This document shows, one piece after another, positions 1 to 7,776 of a stretch of DNA of 64,000 bases. The stretch is taken from assembly GCF_000956465.1 (NCBI RefSeq), contig NZ_JYJA01000030.1:90949-154948 (forward strand), given 5' to 3'. The stretch comes from Microbacterium trichothecenolyticum (GTDB lineage Bacteria; Actinomycetota; Actinomycetes; Actinomycetales; Microbacteriaceae). Both the position numbers and the translations under genes were made by a program. The notes under the pieces are model-generated. The model saw only the letters and a program-made list of their open reading frames with translations. It did not search any database and was not told the DNA's origin. The stretch's first letter is position 1, and each line of letters opens with the position of its first letter.

Positions 1-599
1 AACGCGACGCTCTTGGTCGCCTTGTCGTACGTCGCGACGACGTGGGTCCACTGACCGGTGGGGAAGAAGTCGGCGCGGGCGCCGTCGACGGCGACCTTGT
101 AGGGCTGGCCCGAGGACGGGCCGATCGAGAGGGCGAGCGGCGTGCCGTTGCCCTCCGACGTCAGGTACCAGCCGTCGGAGTTGTACACCGACTTGCTCCA
201 GGCGAACACCTGCTCGCCCGACATCGCGGCGTTCGGCTTGTACCAGAACGACACCGTGAGGTCCGCGGGCTGCAGGTAGGCGGCGGTACCGAGGCGGATG
301 GCGTTGGAGCCGTCGAGGTTGAAAGCCTGCCCGCGGACGCCCGCGCCGTACGCGGCGGTGCCCTTCTGCATCGTCACCGCCGCGGCGTTGGCGCTGGCGT
401 CGGCGAGGTCGCCGTCGAACCTGAGGTCGAGCACCTTCGCTGAGGCGATCGAGATCGAGTCTGCGGCGACGGCGGCCGACGGCAGCCCGAACGCCAGCGC
501 GCCGACGCCGAGGGCGACGGTCGTGCCGAGCGCGAGCGCGCGGCGGATGAGCGGATGCGGCTGCCTCGTGCCGCGGATGCTGTCAGTCGTCTTCGCCAA
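1..599 (-). CDS. Exported LamG-domain protein, N-terminal part only
   Basis: The gene runs off the left edge, so only about 199 N-terminal residues are visible. I chose the TTG at 599 because AAGGGA lies 11 bases upstream and the reading frame then gives a clear signal peptide: a basic start followed by a long Ala/Leu/Gly segment ending near AAVAADS. A LamG/concanavalin-like lectin domain follows, containing LDLRFDGDLADASA and VSFWYKPNA and continuing to the edge. LamG modules bind carbohydrate, and in this locus they precede GH43-type catalytic domains. The missing part is therefore probably an arabinan- or xylan-type glycosidase, but that is inference. The gene is divergent from the GH43 gene at 818 and shares an operator-rich intergenic region with it. 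Confidence 0.75.
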   Translation of the reverse strand, partial: MAKTTDSIRGTRQPHPLIRRALALGTTVALGVGALAFGLPSAAVAADSISIASAKVLDLRFDGDLADASANAAAVTMQKGTAAYGAGVRGQAFNLDGSNAIRLGTAAYLQPADLTVSFWYKPNAAMSGEQVFAWSKSVYNSDGWYLTSEGNGTPLALSIGPSSGQPYKVAVDGARADFFPTGQWTHVVATYDKATKSVA

Positions 600-640
600 G
601 GCTGCAGGGCTCCCTTGTCCTGTCGAGCGATATGCGCACT

Positions 641-697
641 TGTTAGCGCTATCAGATGCTGTGGGTCCGATGTTAGCGCGAACTCCCGGGATGTCAA
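641..697 (-). promoter_or_regulatory. Promoter and LacI-type operators for the leftward LamG gene
   Basis: On the minus strand a consensus -35 TTGACA (692-697) is separated by 16 bases from -10 TAACAT (670-675). Two operator-like 14-mers lie here: 641-654 matches TGTTAGCGCTAACA at 13 of 14 positions, and 671-684 at 12 of 14. The second lies between the -35 and -10 hexamers, where a repressor would block polymerase. Confidence 0.65.
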
Positions 698-724
698 GAG
701 GAGATGAAGGCCTCTTTCGCACCG

Positions 725-753
725 TTGCCCGTCGGTGACGTGAGCGCTAACAT
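725..753 (+). promoter_or_regulatory. Promoter and operator for the rightward GH43 gene
   Basis: TTGCCC (725-730) and TAACAT (748-753) are 17 bases apart. An operator-like 14-mer at 739-752 matches TGTTAGCGCTAACA at 12 of 14 positions and overlaps the -10 element. Confidence 0.6.
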
Positions 754-817
754 TCAGTCGCGCGCTTCGCCGTCCCGTCTCGTGCACGAACAGACTCGAC
801 TGAGCAAAGGAGCTGGA

Positions 818-3523
818 GTGAACCCGGCACGATCCTCGACACGCACGAAGCCCATCTCTCCCCCACGGCGCGTCCGCGCGCTGATCGCGTCGGCAGCAGG
901 CGCCGGACTGATCCTCGGCGCCCTGGCACCGCTGGCGGCCGCTCCGGCCGTAGGGCAGGTCACCGCGCCCACCAGTGGACTCCTCGCCGAGTACGTCTTC
1001 GACGAGACGGCCGGCTCCTCGGTGCCGAACTCCGCGGTCGGACCGATCGGCGCCGCCACCGTGATGAACGGCAGCGACAGCCTGTGGACCGGTTCGTCCC
1101 TGGTCTTCACCGGCGGCGCCAAGACCAGTCCCACCGCGAGCTGGGTGCGCCTGCCCGACAACCTGCTGGCCGGCAAGACCTCGGCCACGGTCACCATCGA
1201 GACGAAGCTCGACGCCTCGATGAAGAACAACTGGAACTTCCTGTGGAACATCGGCAGCGACTCCACCACGCAGTACTACTTCGCCTCGGTGCGCGACAAC
1301 CCGCGCACGACGATCACGACGGGCGGGGGCGGCGGCGAGGTCAACGCCCGCTCCGGAACCGCACTGTCGGCTGACCGCTGGTACAGCCTGACGTCGGTCA
1401 TCGACGGCGCGGCCGGCACGATCACCTTCTACGTCGACGGCGAACAGGTCGCGCGTACCGCGACGGCGTTGACACCGGCATCCATCACCGACCAGACGCT
1501 CAACGCGATCGGCCGCGCCCCGTACCCCGACCCGATGTACAAGGGCGAGGTGTCGACGTTCCGCGTGTACGACCGCGCACTCACCGCGGCCGAGGTCGAC
1601 CAGGTGTCCGATGCGGATGCCTCCGTCCATGCCTCCTCGTTTGAGCAGGCCGCGCAGACCGTGCTCGACGGCGTCACGCCGGTGACGATCGACGAGCAGC
1701 GGACGACGCTGCCCGACTACGGCGGGCGCGTGGCGTGGACCTCCGCCGACCCCGCACTCGAGGTGGCGGCGGATGGCGTGACCGTCTCGGCGACCCAGCC
1801 CGCCACGGGCTCCGCCCCCGTGACCACCGCCCTCACCGCGACCGCCACGGTGCGCGGTGCGAGCGTGTCGAAGTCCCTGCCGGTGACGATCAAGCCCCTC
1901 CCGGGCGAAGACGACGCGTTCGGCTACGCGATGGTGCACTTCATCGAGGACTCCGCCGGCTACGCCGAGAAGATCTACCTCGACGTGTCGCGGGGCGACA
2001 ACCCCGAGCATTGGGACCCCCTGAACGGCGGGAAGCCGATCCTGGCGTCGCAGCTGGGGACCACCGGCATCCGCGATCCTTACCTGACGTACAACCCCGA
2101 GAACGGGACGTACTACATCATCGCGACCGACCTGCGCGTCTTCGGCGGCGACCGCGGGGTGACCGGCTGCACCGAGTGGTGCTACTGGTCGTCGCAGGGC
2201 AGCACGAAGCTCAACGTGTGGGAGTCGAAGGACCTCGTCACGTGGAGCGACCTGCGTCAGTTCGACGTCGCCCAGTCCCCCGCGGGCACCGAGGTCGCCG
2301 AGCTCGGCATGGCATGGGCGCCCGAGGCCACATGGGTCCCCGGGTACAACGAGGACGGCAGCGGCGCGTTCGTCGTCTACTGGTCGTCGAACGTGTACGC
2401 GAACGCCGGCCACACGGGCTCGACGTACTCGCGCATCCTCTGGGGCGCGACGACCGATTTCACGCAGGACACCTACGAGTACGGCGGGGTCTTCATCGAC
2501 GCGGGCGGCAACACGATCGACACCACGATCATCCAGGACGACGGCAAGACGTACCGGATCACCAAGGACAACTCCGCCGGCAAGGGCATCTACATGGAAT
2601 CCACTCCCGCGGCGGATTGGTGGGCGCCCACCGCGACCTGGACGCAGATCCAGACCCGCATCGGCGCGGTGTGGTCGGGCGGAAACGCCGGGGGCGTCGA
2701 AGGACCGGCGGTGTTCCAGCGGCACGGCGAGGACAAGTGGTACCTCTACGTCGACGTCATCCCCTCGACCGGCTACCGGCCCATGCAGGCGACGGATCTG
2801 GATGCCGGTTGGGCGCAGCTCGTCTCGAGCAGCTTCTCGATGGCGCCGAGCACCAAGCACGGCGGGATCGTGCCGCTGACGTCCGGCCAGTACGAGACGA
2901 TCCGCGAGGCCGACGCCACGGGTGCCGTCGCGTCCGATCTGGGCAGCGTCGACGTCGAGTCCGGCGCGACGGCCGATGCAGTACGCACGGCGCTGCCGGG
3001 CGAAGCCGAGGTCACGCTTGCGTACGGCCGCGGCACCGCGTCGCAGCCGGTCGCCTGGGACGTGGCGGATGTCGACACCGACGTCGCGGGCACCTACGAG
3101 GTCACCGGCGTCGTGCAGACGATCGGCGCGAACCTCAACCAGTGGGTCGGTGCGGGCGGCTCGACGGCGTACAACGCCCCTGACCGGAAGCTGTTCAGCT
3201 CCACCGCGATCACGGTGACGGCCGAGGTCGTCGTCGCTGCGGCACCGCTCCCGGTGACGGTGACCACCGCCACGCGCTGCGTCGCCGGAAAGGTCGTGCT
3301 GACGGTGACGACCGCGAACGACGGCGATGCGCCCGTCGCCCTCGCGATCACGACGGCGCACGGCTCCAAGACGGTGGCGGCCGTGCAGCCGGGCAAGACC
3401 ACGTCGGCCGCGTTCACGACGCGGCTCGCGGCGATCCCGTCCGGGTCGGCGGCTGTCGCCGTCTCGGCCGGCGGCGACTCCGCCGAGGAGTCGGCGCCCT
3501 TCGCCGCGGCCTCCTGCGGCTGA
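818..3523 (+). CDS. Exported LamG-Ig-GH43 glycosidase (putative arabinofuranosidase)
   Basis: Predicted 901-residue exported glycoside hydrolase. GTG at 818 is chosen because AAAGGAG lies 5 bases upstream; the open frame continues upstream to 704 without a ribosome site. Visible order: signal peptide (1-43), LamG domain (about 54-265), Ig-like domain (about 280-363), five-bladed GH43 catalytic domain (about 367-703), a Big_4-like Ig module, and the shared C-terminal module (RCVAGK to the final SCG, 820-901). The expected GH43 acidic residues are present: Asp420 in IRDP (base), Asp568 in IDTT, and Glu628 in EGPAVF (acid). GH43 members cleave alpha-L-arabinofuranosides or beta-xylosides; the locus favours arabinosides. 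A terminator follows at once. The closest relative in the window is the protein at 7777-10698. Confidence 0.85.
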   Translation: MNPARSSTRTKPISPPRRVRALIASAAGAGLILGALAPLAAAPAVGQVTAPTSGLLAEYVFDETAGSSVPNSAVGPIGAATVMNGSDSLWTGSSLVFTGGAKTSPTASWVRLPDNLLAGKTSATVTIETKLDASMKNNWNFLWNIGSDSTTQYYFASVRDNPRTTITTGGGGGEVNARSGTALSADRWYSLTSVIDGAAGTITFYVDGEQVARTATALTPASITDQTLNAIGRAPYPDPMYKGEVSTFRVYDRALTAAEVDQVSDADASVHASSFEQAAQTVLDGVTPVTIDEQRTTLPDYGGRVAWTSADPALEVAADGVTVSATQPATGSAPVTTALTATATVRGASVSKSLPVTIKPLPGEDDAFGYAMVHFIEDSAGYAEKIYLDVSRGDNPEHWDPLNGGKPILASQLGTTGIRDPYLTYNPENGTYYIIATDLRVFGGDRGVTGCTEWCYWSSQGSTKLNVWESKDLVTWSDLRQFDVAQSPAGTEVAELGMAWAPEATWVPGYNEDGSGAFVVYWSSNVYANAGHTGSTYSRILWGATTDFTQDTYEYGGVFIDAGGNTIDTTIIQDDGKTYRITKDNSAGKGIYMESTPAADWWAPTATWTQIQTRIGAVWSGGNAGGVEGPAVFQRHGEDKWYLYVDVIPSTGYRPMQATDLDAGWAQLVSSSFSMAPSTKHGGIVPLTSGQYETIREADATGAVASDLGSVDVESGATADAVRTALPGEAEVTLAYGRGTASQPVAWDVADVDTDVAGTYEVTGVVQTIGANLNQWVGAGGSTAYNAPDRKLFSSTAITVTAEVVVAAAPLPVTVTTATRCVAGKVVLTVTTANDGDAPVALAITTAHGSKTVAAVQPGKTTSAAFTTRLAAIPSGSAAVAVSAGGDSAEESAPFAAASCG

Positions 3524-3540
3524 CCGCCTCCGCGTCCCTC

Positions 3541-3574
3541 GAGCGCCCCGTCGGCTTCGGCCGGCGGGGCGCTC
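3541..3574 (+). terminator. Terminator of the 818-3523 GH43 gene
   Basis: A 10-bp perfect stem (GAGCGCCCCG with CGGGGCGCTC) encloses a short loop 18 bases after the stop. No clear T-run follows. Confidence 0.65.
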
Positions 3575-3710
3575 GACTGCACTGGGGACCGCGGCCCCTA
3601 TGGGATTCGGGGGGCGCAGCACGCGGCATCCGTCGCGCGAAGCGGCGCGTCGCCCATCTGAACCGGCAGCGGACGCGCGGCGTGGGCACGACGAAGGGCG
3701 GCGGCAACGG

Positions 3711-3905
3711 CACGTCTTCGCCGTTGGTCACGGTGACCACCTGTACGACCTTGCCCGCCACGCATCGCGAGGCCATGGCGGCCGTCACGTCGAGATCCGC
3801 GGACTCAGCGACCGTGACCTTCGCGGTCACCGTGCGGTTCGCGGCGGCGAGCCACTCGGCATCCGTCATGTCGAGGATGAGGCTGCCGTCGTGGCGCGCG
3901 GACGT
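3711..3905 (-). pseudogene. Remnant of a third glycosidase gene: tail plus half of the shared C-terminal domain
   Basis: Read on the minus strand, this segment encodes ARHDGSLILDMTDAEWL, then ANRTVTAKVTV, then RCVAGKVVQVVTVTNGEDVP, after which similarity stops abruptly near 3711. The adjacent gene has the equivalent order at its end (DGLPVFDMEADEEV, NRTVSTTVTV, RCVAGKVVQVLTVTNGEGVP). Most of the roughly 60 bases covering RCVAGK to the break match between the two. There is no start signal, no catalytic domain and no terminal SCG, so this is a gene relic, probably left by duplication and deletion. It lies behind the hairpin at 3911-3942. Confidence 0.75.
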
Positions 3906-3910
3906 GGTAC

Positions 3911-3942
3911 GGAACCGGGCGGCGCTCGCGCCGCCCGGTTCC
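3911..3942 (-). terminator. Hairpin terminator of the 3950-7465 gene
   Basis: A perfect 14-bp inverted repeat (GGAACCGGGCGGCG with CGCCGCCCGGTTCC) starts 8 bases after the stop codon. No clear T-run is present. Confidence 0.65.
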
Positions 3943-3949
3943 GGGTCTT

Positions 3950-6900
3950 TCAGCCGCAGTTCGCCGCGGGATACGTCACCGCGGTCGTCACCGTGACCGG
4001 TGTGCCGCCGACCGTCGCGGCGGCGGTGAGAGTCACGGATCCGTCCGCGATCGAGATCTGCCGGGTCGTGAACGACGTCGACGTGCTCTTGCCGGCGGCC
4101 ACGGCGCCGAACGATTTCGACCCGTAGGCGCCGGACGCCGAGACCGTCACCGGGACGCCCTCACCGTTGGTCACCGTGAGGACCTGGACGACCTTGCCGG
4201 CCACGCAGCGCACAGTGATCTTGCCGGTCACATCGAGCTCGGGGGCGGCGACGGCCGTGACAGTGACCGTGGTCGACACCGTGCGGTTGTCGGGCGTGAC
4301 CTCCTCATCCGCCTCCATGTCGAAGACCGGCAGGCCGTCAGCCGCCCAGTGCACGCGGCGGACGAACATGTCGCGGCCGCTCAGGCCGTTGTTGTCGGTG
4401 CGCGCGTGGAAGACGTAGAGCAGGTTGTCGTCCTCGTCGTGCGACCACATACCGTGACCGGTGCCGAGCTGCCAGTCGCCGTTGAAGACGCCGGACTTCT
4501 GGATCGGGTAGTTGAGCTTGCTCCACGCGGCGGGCGAGGTGAGGTCCACGCCCTCCCCCGCCGTCGCGGTCGCGAGACCGGTGGTGTACGTGTCGCCGAC
4601 CGTCGAACCCGAATAGATCAGGTACAGCACGCCGTCACGGGCGTACACGTTCGGGCCCTCGGCGATCGTGTTGTCCCACGCGTACTCCGGCACGAGGATG
4701 CGCACCGGTTCGGAGGTCAGGCGGGTCGGGTTCGCCGGGTCCATCTTCGCGATGAAGAGGGCCCCGAGCTGCTGCCAGATGTAGTACGACTGGCCCGAGT
4801 CCTCGAGGTACGTCATGTCGAGCGAGATGTTCTGCGACGGATTGAGGATGCCGCCATCGGAGCGCAGCACCTTCTGCGCCTTCGTCCAGTTCGCGGGCAC
4901 CGCCGGGTCGAGGTCGTTGCCCTGGGCGTCCTGCTTCAGCTGGATGATGCTCGCGCGGCCCGTCCACATGTCGGGCTGGCCGTTCGTGCCGTTGTAGCAG
5001 GGCATGAACAGGATCGACAGCTTCCCGCCGATCACGTGATACTCCGGTGCCCAGAAGCAGCCGGTCATGACGCCGCCGTCGGCGTCGGTGTCGCCCCTGC
5101 GCAGCAGGTCGATCTCGACGTTGCGCCCGGCGTCGACGGCCTCATCGGAGAGGTCCTCGATGCTGTCCGCGATGCGGATCGGCATGTGCGCGCCGCCCTG
5201 CGGGTTGATGTTGCCGCCGTAGATGTCCTCGGTCGCGATCATCAGGAACTTCTCCTGGCCGTTCCAGTCGTAGCGGAACACCGACGGGTCGGCGCGCTCA
5301 TCCGCGAACGGCGTCGCGTACTCGGTGGTCTTGAGCGAGCCTGTGACCTCGTAGGTACCGGGGGTCGCCGTGTCGACCGCGGCGAGGGAGTCCGCATCCC
5401 ATGCGATCACGCGCGAAGAGCTCGAGCCGTCGTCGTAAGACAGCTCCGCGCGCTTCGGCAGAGCCGCGGCATCCAGCTCCTCGCCCTGCTCGATCTCGAC
5501 GCCGTCGAGTTCGCCGACGCCGGTGTTCGCGATGCGGCCGAACCGCCCCTCGAGCGCCTCGACGGTCTGCGCGTCGATGGGAAGCGTGTTGCCGGAGTCG
5601 TAGTTCGGGACGCCGTCACCGGCCGCGCCGGCGGTCGCCGACACCGCCCCGCGGCGCACCTCCCCCCGGGTGGCCGGGTCGGCGAGATCGGTGAACGTGG
5701 TGTACATCGAGGCCCCGGCATCCGATGTCCACGTCACGACGTAGCGGTCGGAGGCAGAGTCGTACACGGCCGCCGGCTCGTTGACGCCGCTCGTCACGCC
5801 GAGGTTCACCATGCCGACCTCGTCGTAGCTGCGCAGATCGCTGCTGCGGGCGAAGAGCACGCTGGAGCTCTGCGTGCCGTCGGCACCGCCACCGCGAGCG
5901 GTTCGGGTCGCGACCAGGCCGTAGCCGCCGTCTTCGAGTGTGAACAGGTGCGGGTCGCGGAGACTCCGGATGATGCTGTCGCTCGTGCCGTTCGCGGGAA
6001 CCGCGACCGAGGTCTTCGCGAAGAAGATGCCGTAGTTCTCGTTGAGCGGACCCCACCCGTCGCCGTCTTCGAGGGCGAGGTGCATGCTGAGCGCGACGTC
6101 TGCGTTGTTCGCCTGCGCCACTGTCGTGGGCACGCGGCTGTAGGCGAGCAGCCGCGTGGTGGTGTCGGCGGGGAGCACGGTGACATCGAAGATGCGGGAT
6201 GCCGCAACCCCGGTCGCGGCATCAGTCACCTCGACCGCGACCTGCCCCTCGACGGCGTCATCACCTGCGGCCACGATCGTCTCATCGACCGTGATGCCCT
6301 CGCTCGTCGAGGTGACGTCGACCTCGGTGCCCGCGGGGGCTGCGGGCAGCGCCGTGCCGGACTCGACGACGGCGGGGATGACGAAGAGCTCGGCCAGCCG
6401 GGTCGCGCGCTGCTCGGCGGTCTCGGACGACGGCAGCACCGTGACCGTGATGGACTGCGTGGCGGTGATGCCGCGGATGGCCGCGGTCGCGGTGAGCTCC
6501 ACGTCGACGGCCGGCTGGCCGGCGAGCGGTGCGGCGACCGAGCCGTCCGCCGCGACGACCGCGGGATTGCTCGAGCTCCAGGTGACCTTGCCGCCCGACG
6601 TCGGCAGGTCGATGTCGCTCGAGGTCTCCCGGTCGGCGAGCGCGAGCGCGGTGAGGATCGCCTGGGCCTGCGCCTGCAGCTCGGTCGCGTGAGCCTGGGC
6701 GTCGGCGTCCGATCCCGCGGCGACCTCGACGGCTGAGAGCGCGCGGTCGTACACGCGGAACGACGAGATCGCGCCCTGGAAGAGCGGGTCGGGCCACGGG
6801 GCGCGGCCGATGGTGTTGAGCGACTGGTCGACGATGTTCGCCGGCGTGCGATCGACGCCGCCGTTCGCGACGCGGACGCCGTCGATGTAGAGGGACGCCG

Positions 6901-7465
6901 TGCCCGATGCGCCGTCGACGACCGACGTCACGTTCACCCACTGGTTCGCAGTCACGCCGCACGAGTTCGACTGCACGAGCCGCTCGACGCCGGCGGACTT
7001 GATGCCCACGAGAGGCGCGCGGCCGGAGGCGCAGTTGAGCGAGGCGAAGAAGTACTCTGTCGCCGAGGACTCGTTGCCGATGTTCCACAGGAAGTGGAAG
7101 CCGTTGAGCATCGCCTGCGAGGCCTTCACCTCGGCCACGACGGTGGCCGAGGCCTTGCCGGCGAGGAGGCTGTCGGGCAGCTCCACCCAGTTACCGGTGG
7201 ACGTCTTGGCGCCGCCGCGGAGGGTGAGCGCCGAGCCGGTCCAGTCGGCGGCCTGGACATTGCGGACCGTGGCGTCTCCGAACGCGGAGCCGGCGACCTC
7301 GTTGGGCACCGACGATCCGCTCGCGAGGTCGAACTCGTAGGACGCCACCAAGCCGTCCTCAGGGACGGCGGCGGCCGCGGTCGTGGCGGCGCCGAGGCCG
7401 AGGATCATGGCGCCGACGGCGGCGATCCCGATAGCGGCTCGGCGGTGGTGCAGGGACAGTCGCAT
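3950..7465 (-). CDS. Exported LamG protein with one partial and one complete GH43-type domain
   Basis: Predicted 1171-residue exported glycosidase. ATG at 7465 is preferred over the upstream TTG (7480) and ATG (7477) because GGAG lies 6 bases before it and the signal peptide starts cleanly with basic residues. Order: signal peptide (1-35), LamG (about 40-250), two Ig-like modules (to about 430), an incomplete beta-propeller segment with RDPHLF near residue 504 and NEPAAVYD near 560, a Big_4-like Ig module (about 635-712), a complete GH43-type domain (about 715-1060), and the shared C-terminal module (1086-1171). The complete domain has Asp726 in ADPSVF, Asp883 in SLDMTY and Glu936 in AEGPNVY, in the order expected for base, modulator and acid. 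Its likely substrate is an alpha-L-arabinofuranoside. A LacI-type operator covers its promoter. Confidence 0.82.
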   Translation of the reverse strand: MRLSLHHRRAAIGIAAVGAMILGLGAATTAAAAVPEDGLVASYEFDLASGSSVPNEVAGSAFGDATVRNVQAADWTGSALTLRGGAKTSTGNWVELPDSLLAGKASATVVAEVKASQAMLNGFHFLWNIGNESSATEYFFASLNCASGRAPLVGIKSAGVERLVQSNSCGVTANQWVNVTSVVDGASGTASLYIDGVRVANGGVDRTPANIVDQSLNTIGRAPWPDPLFQGAISSFRVYDRALSAVEVAAGSDADAQAHATELQAQAQAILTALALADRETSSDIDLPTSGGKVTWSSSNPAVVAADGSVAAPLAGQPAVDVELTATAAIRGITATQSITVTVLPSSETAEQRATRLAELFVIPAVVESGTALPAAPAGTEVDVTSTSEGITVDETIVAAGDDAVEGQVAVEVTDAATGVAASRIFDVTVLPADTTTRLLAYSRVPTTVAQANNADVALSMHLALEDGDGWGPLNENYGIFFAKTSVAVPANGTSDSIIRSLRDPHLFTLEDGGYGLVATRTARGGGADGTQSSSVLFARSSDLRSYDEVGMVNLGVTSGVNEPAAVYDSASDRYVVTWTSDAGASMYTTFTDLADPATRGEVRRGAVSATAGAAGDGVPNYDSGNTLPIDAQTVEALEGRFGRIANTGVGELDGVEIEQGEELDAAALPKRAELSYDDGSSSSRVIAWDADSLAAVDTATPGTYEVTGSLKTTEYATPFADERADPSVFRYDWNGQEKFLMIATEDIYGGNINPQGGAHMPIRIADSIEDLSDEAVDAGRNVEIDLLRRGDTDADGGVMTGCFWAPEYHVIGGKLSILFMPCYNGTNGQPDMWTGRASIIQLKQDAQGNDLDPAVPANWTKAQKVLRSDGGILNPSQNISLDMTYLEDSGQSYYIWQQLGALFIAKMDPANPTRLTSEPVRILVPEYAWDNTIAEGPNVYARDGVLYLIYSGSTVGDTYTTGLATATAGEGVDLTSPAAWSKLNYPIQKSGVFNGDWQLGTGHGMWSHDEDDNLLYVFHARTDNNGLSGRDMFVRRVHWAADGLPVFDMEADEEVTPDNRTVSTTVTVTAVAAPELDVTGKITVRCVAGKVVQVLTVTNGEGVPVTVSASGAYGSKSFGAVAAGKSTSTSFTTRQISIADGSVTLTAAATVGGTPVTVTTAVTYPAANCG

Positions 7466-7504
7466 TCCACTCTCCATCAAGTGACTGAACTTCGTCGAAC
7501 AGGC

Positions 7505-7543
7505 TGTTATCGCTCACATTAGCGTCTCGCGCGGGATGCGCAA
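7505..7543 (-). promoter_or_regulatory. Promoter and operator for the 3950-7465 gene
   Basis: On the minus strand, -35 TTGCGC (7538-7543) and -10 TAATGT (7516-7521) are 16 bases apart. Operator-like TGTTATCGCTCACA (7505-7518, 12 of 14 to the locus consensus) overlaps the -10. The bases just upstream of the -35 read TCCGAAAAG, an element repeated before the 16615-21333 gene. Confidence 0.6.
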
Positions 7544-7561
7544 CTTTTCGGACCGACATCC

Positions 7562-7653
7562 TGTTACCGATAACGCTTTGGGCCGCACCCCTTCTTGACA
7601 GAGCCGCGCGCGGGGCCCTAGCGTGATCCGAACCCGGAATGTTCCCGGTAACA
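7562..7653 (+). promoter_or_regulatory. Promoter and operators for the 7777-10698 GH43 gene
   Basis: TTGACA (7595-7600) and TAGCGT (7619-7624) are 18 bases apart. Operator-like sites flank them: TGTTACCGATAACG at 7562-7575 (11 of 14) and TGTTCCCGGTAACA at 7640-7653 (11 of 14 and close to a perfect palindrome), the latter just after the expected transcription start. Confidence 0.6.
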
Positions 7654-7776
7654 CCATGTCCGTGGGCCGCCCCCGAGCGGTCAGAAGATTGCGCGATGAC
7701 GCACAGCTGTCCGCCCGACCGAACGTCGGAGCGGAGGGACGCCTCGCCGCGATCGACGAGAGCGAGGAAACCGCGC

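Larger units (their letters stand above)
3524..3949. other. Intergenic stretch between convergent GH43 genes
   Basis: These 426 bases hold the two terminators (3541-3574 and 3911-3942) and a decayed copy of the shared C-terminal domain (3711-3905). Bases 3575-3710 show no feature I can support. Confidence 0.7.

Noticed and set aside
374..3622. A 1082-codon open frame on the strand opposite the first GH43 gene
   Set aside because: It is a GC-driven shadow: the translation is Arg/Gly-rich low complexity and overlaps a GH43 gene with a signal peptide, catalytic residues and a ribosome site.
3414..3869. Treating the fragment with RCVAGK as a functional small gene
   Set aside because: Only half of the module is present, the frame runs into Arg-rich noise after 3711 and no ribosome site exists, so it is listed as a relic.
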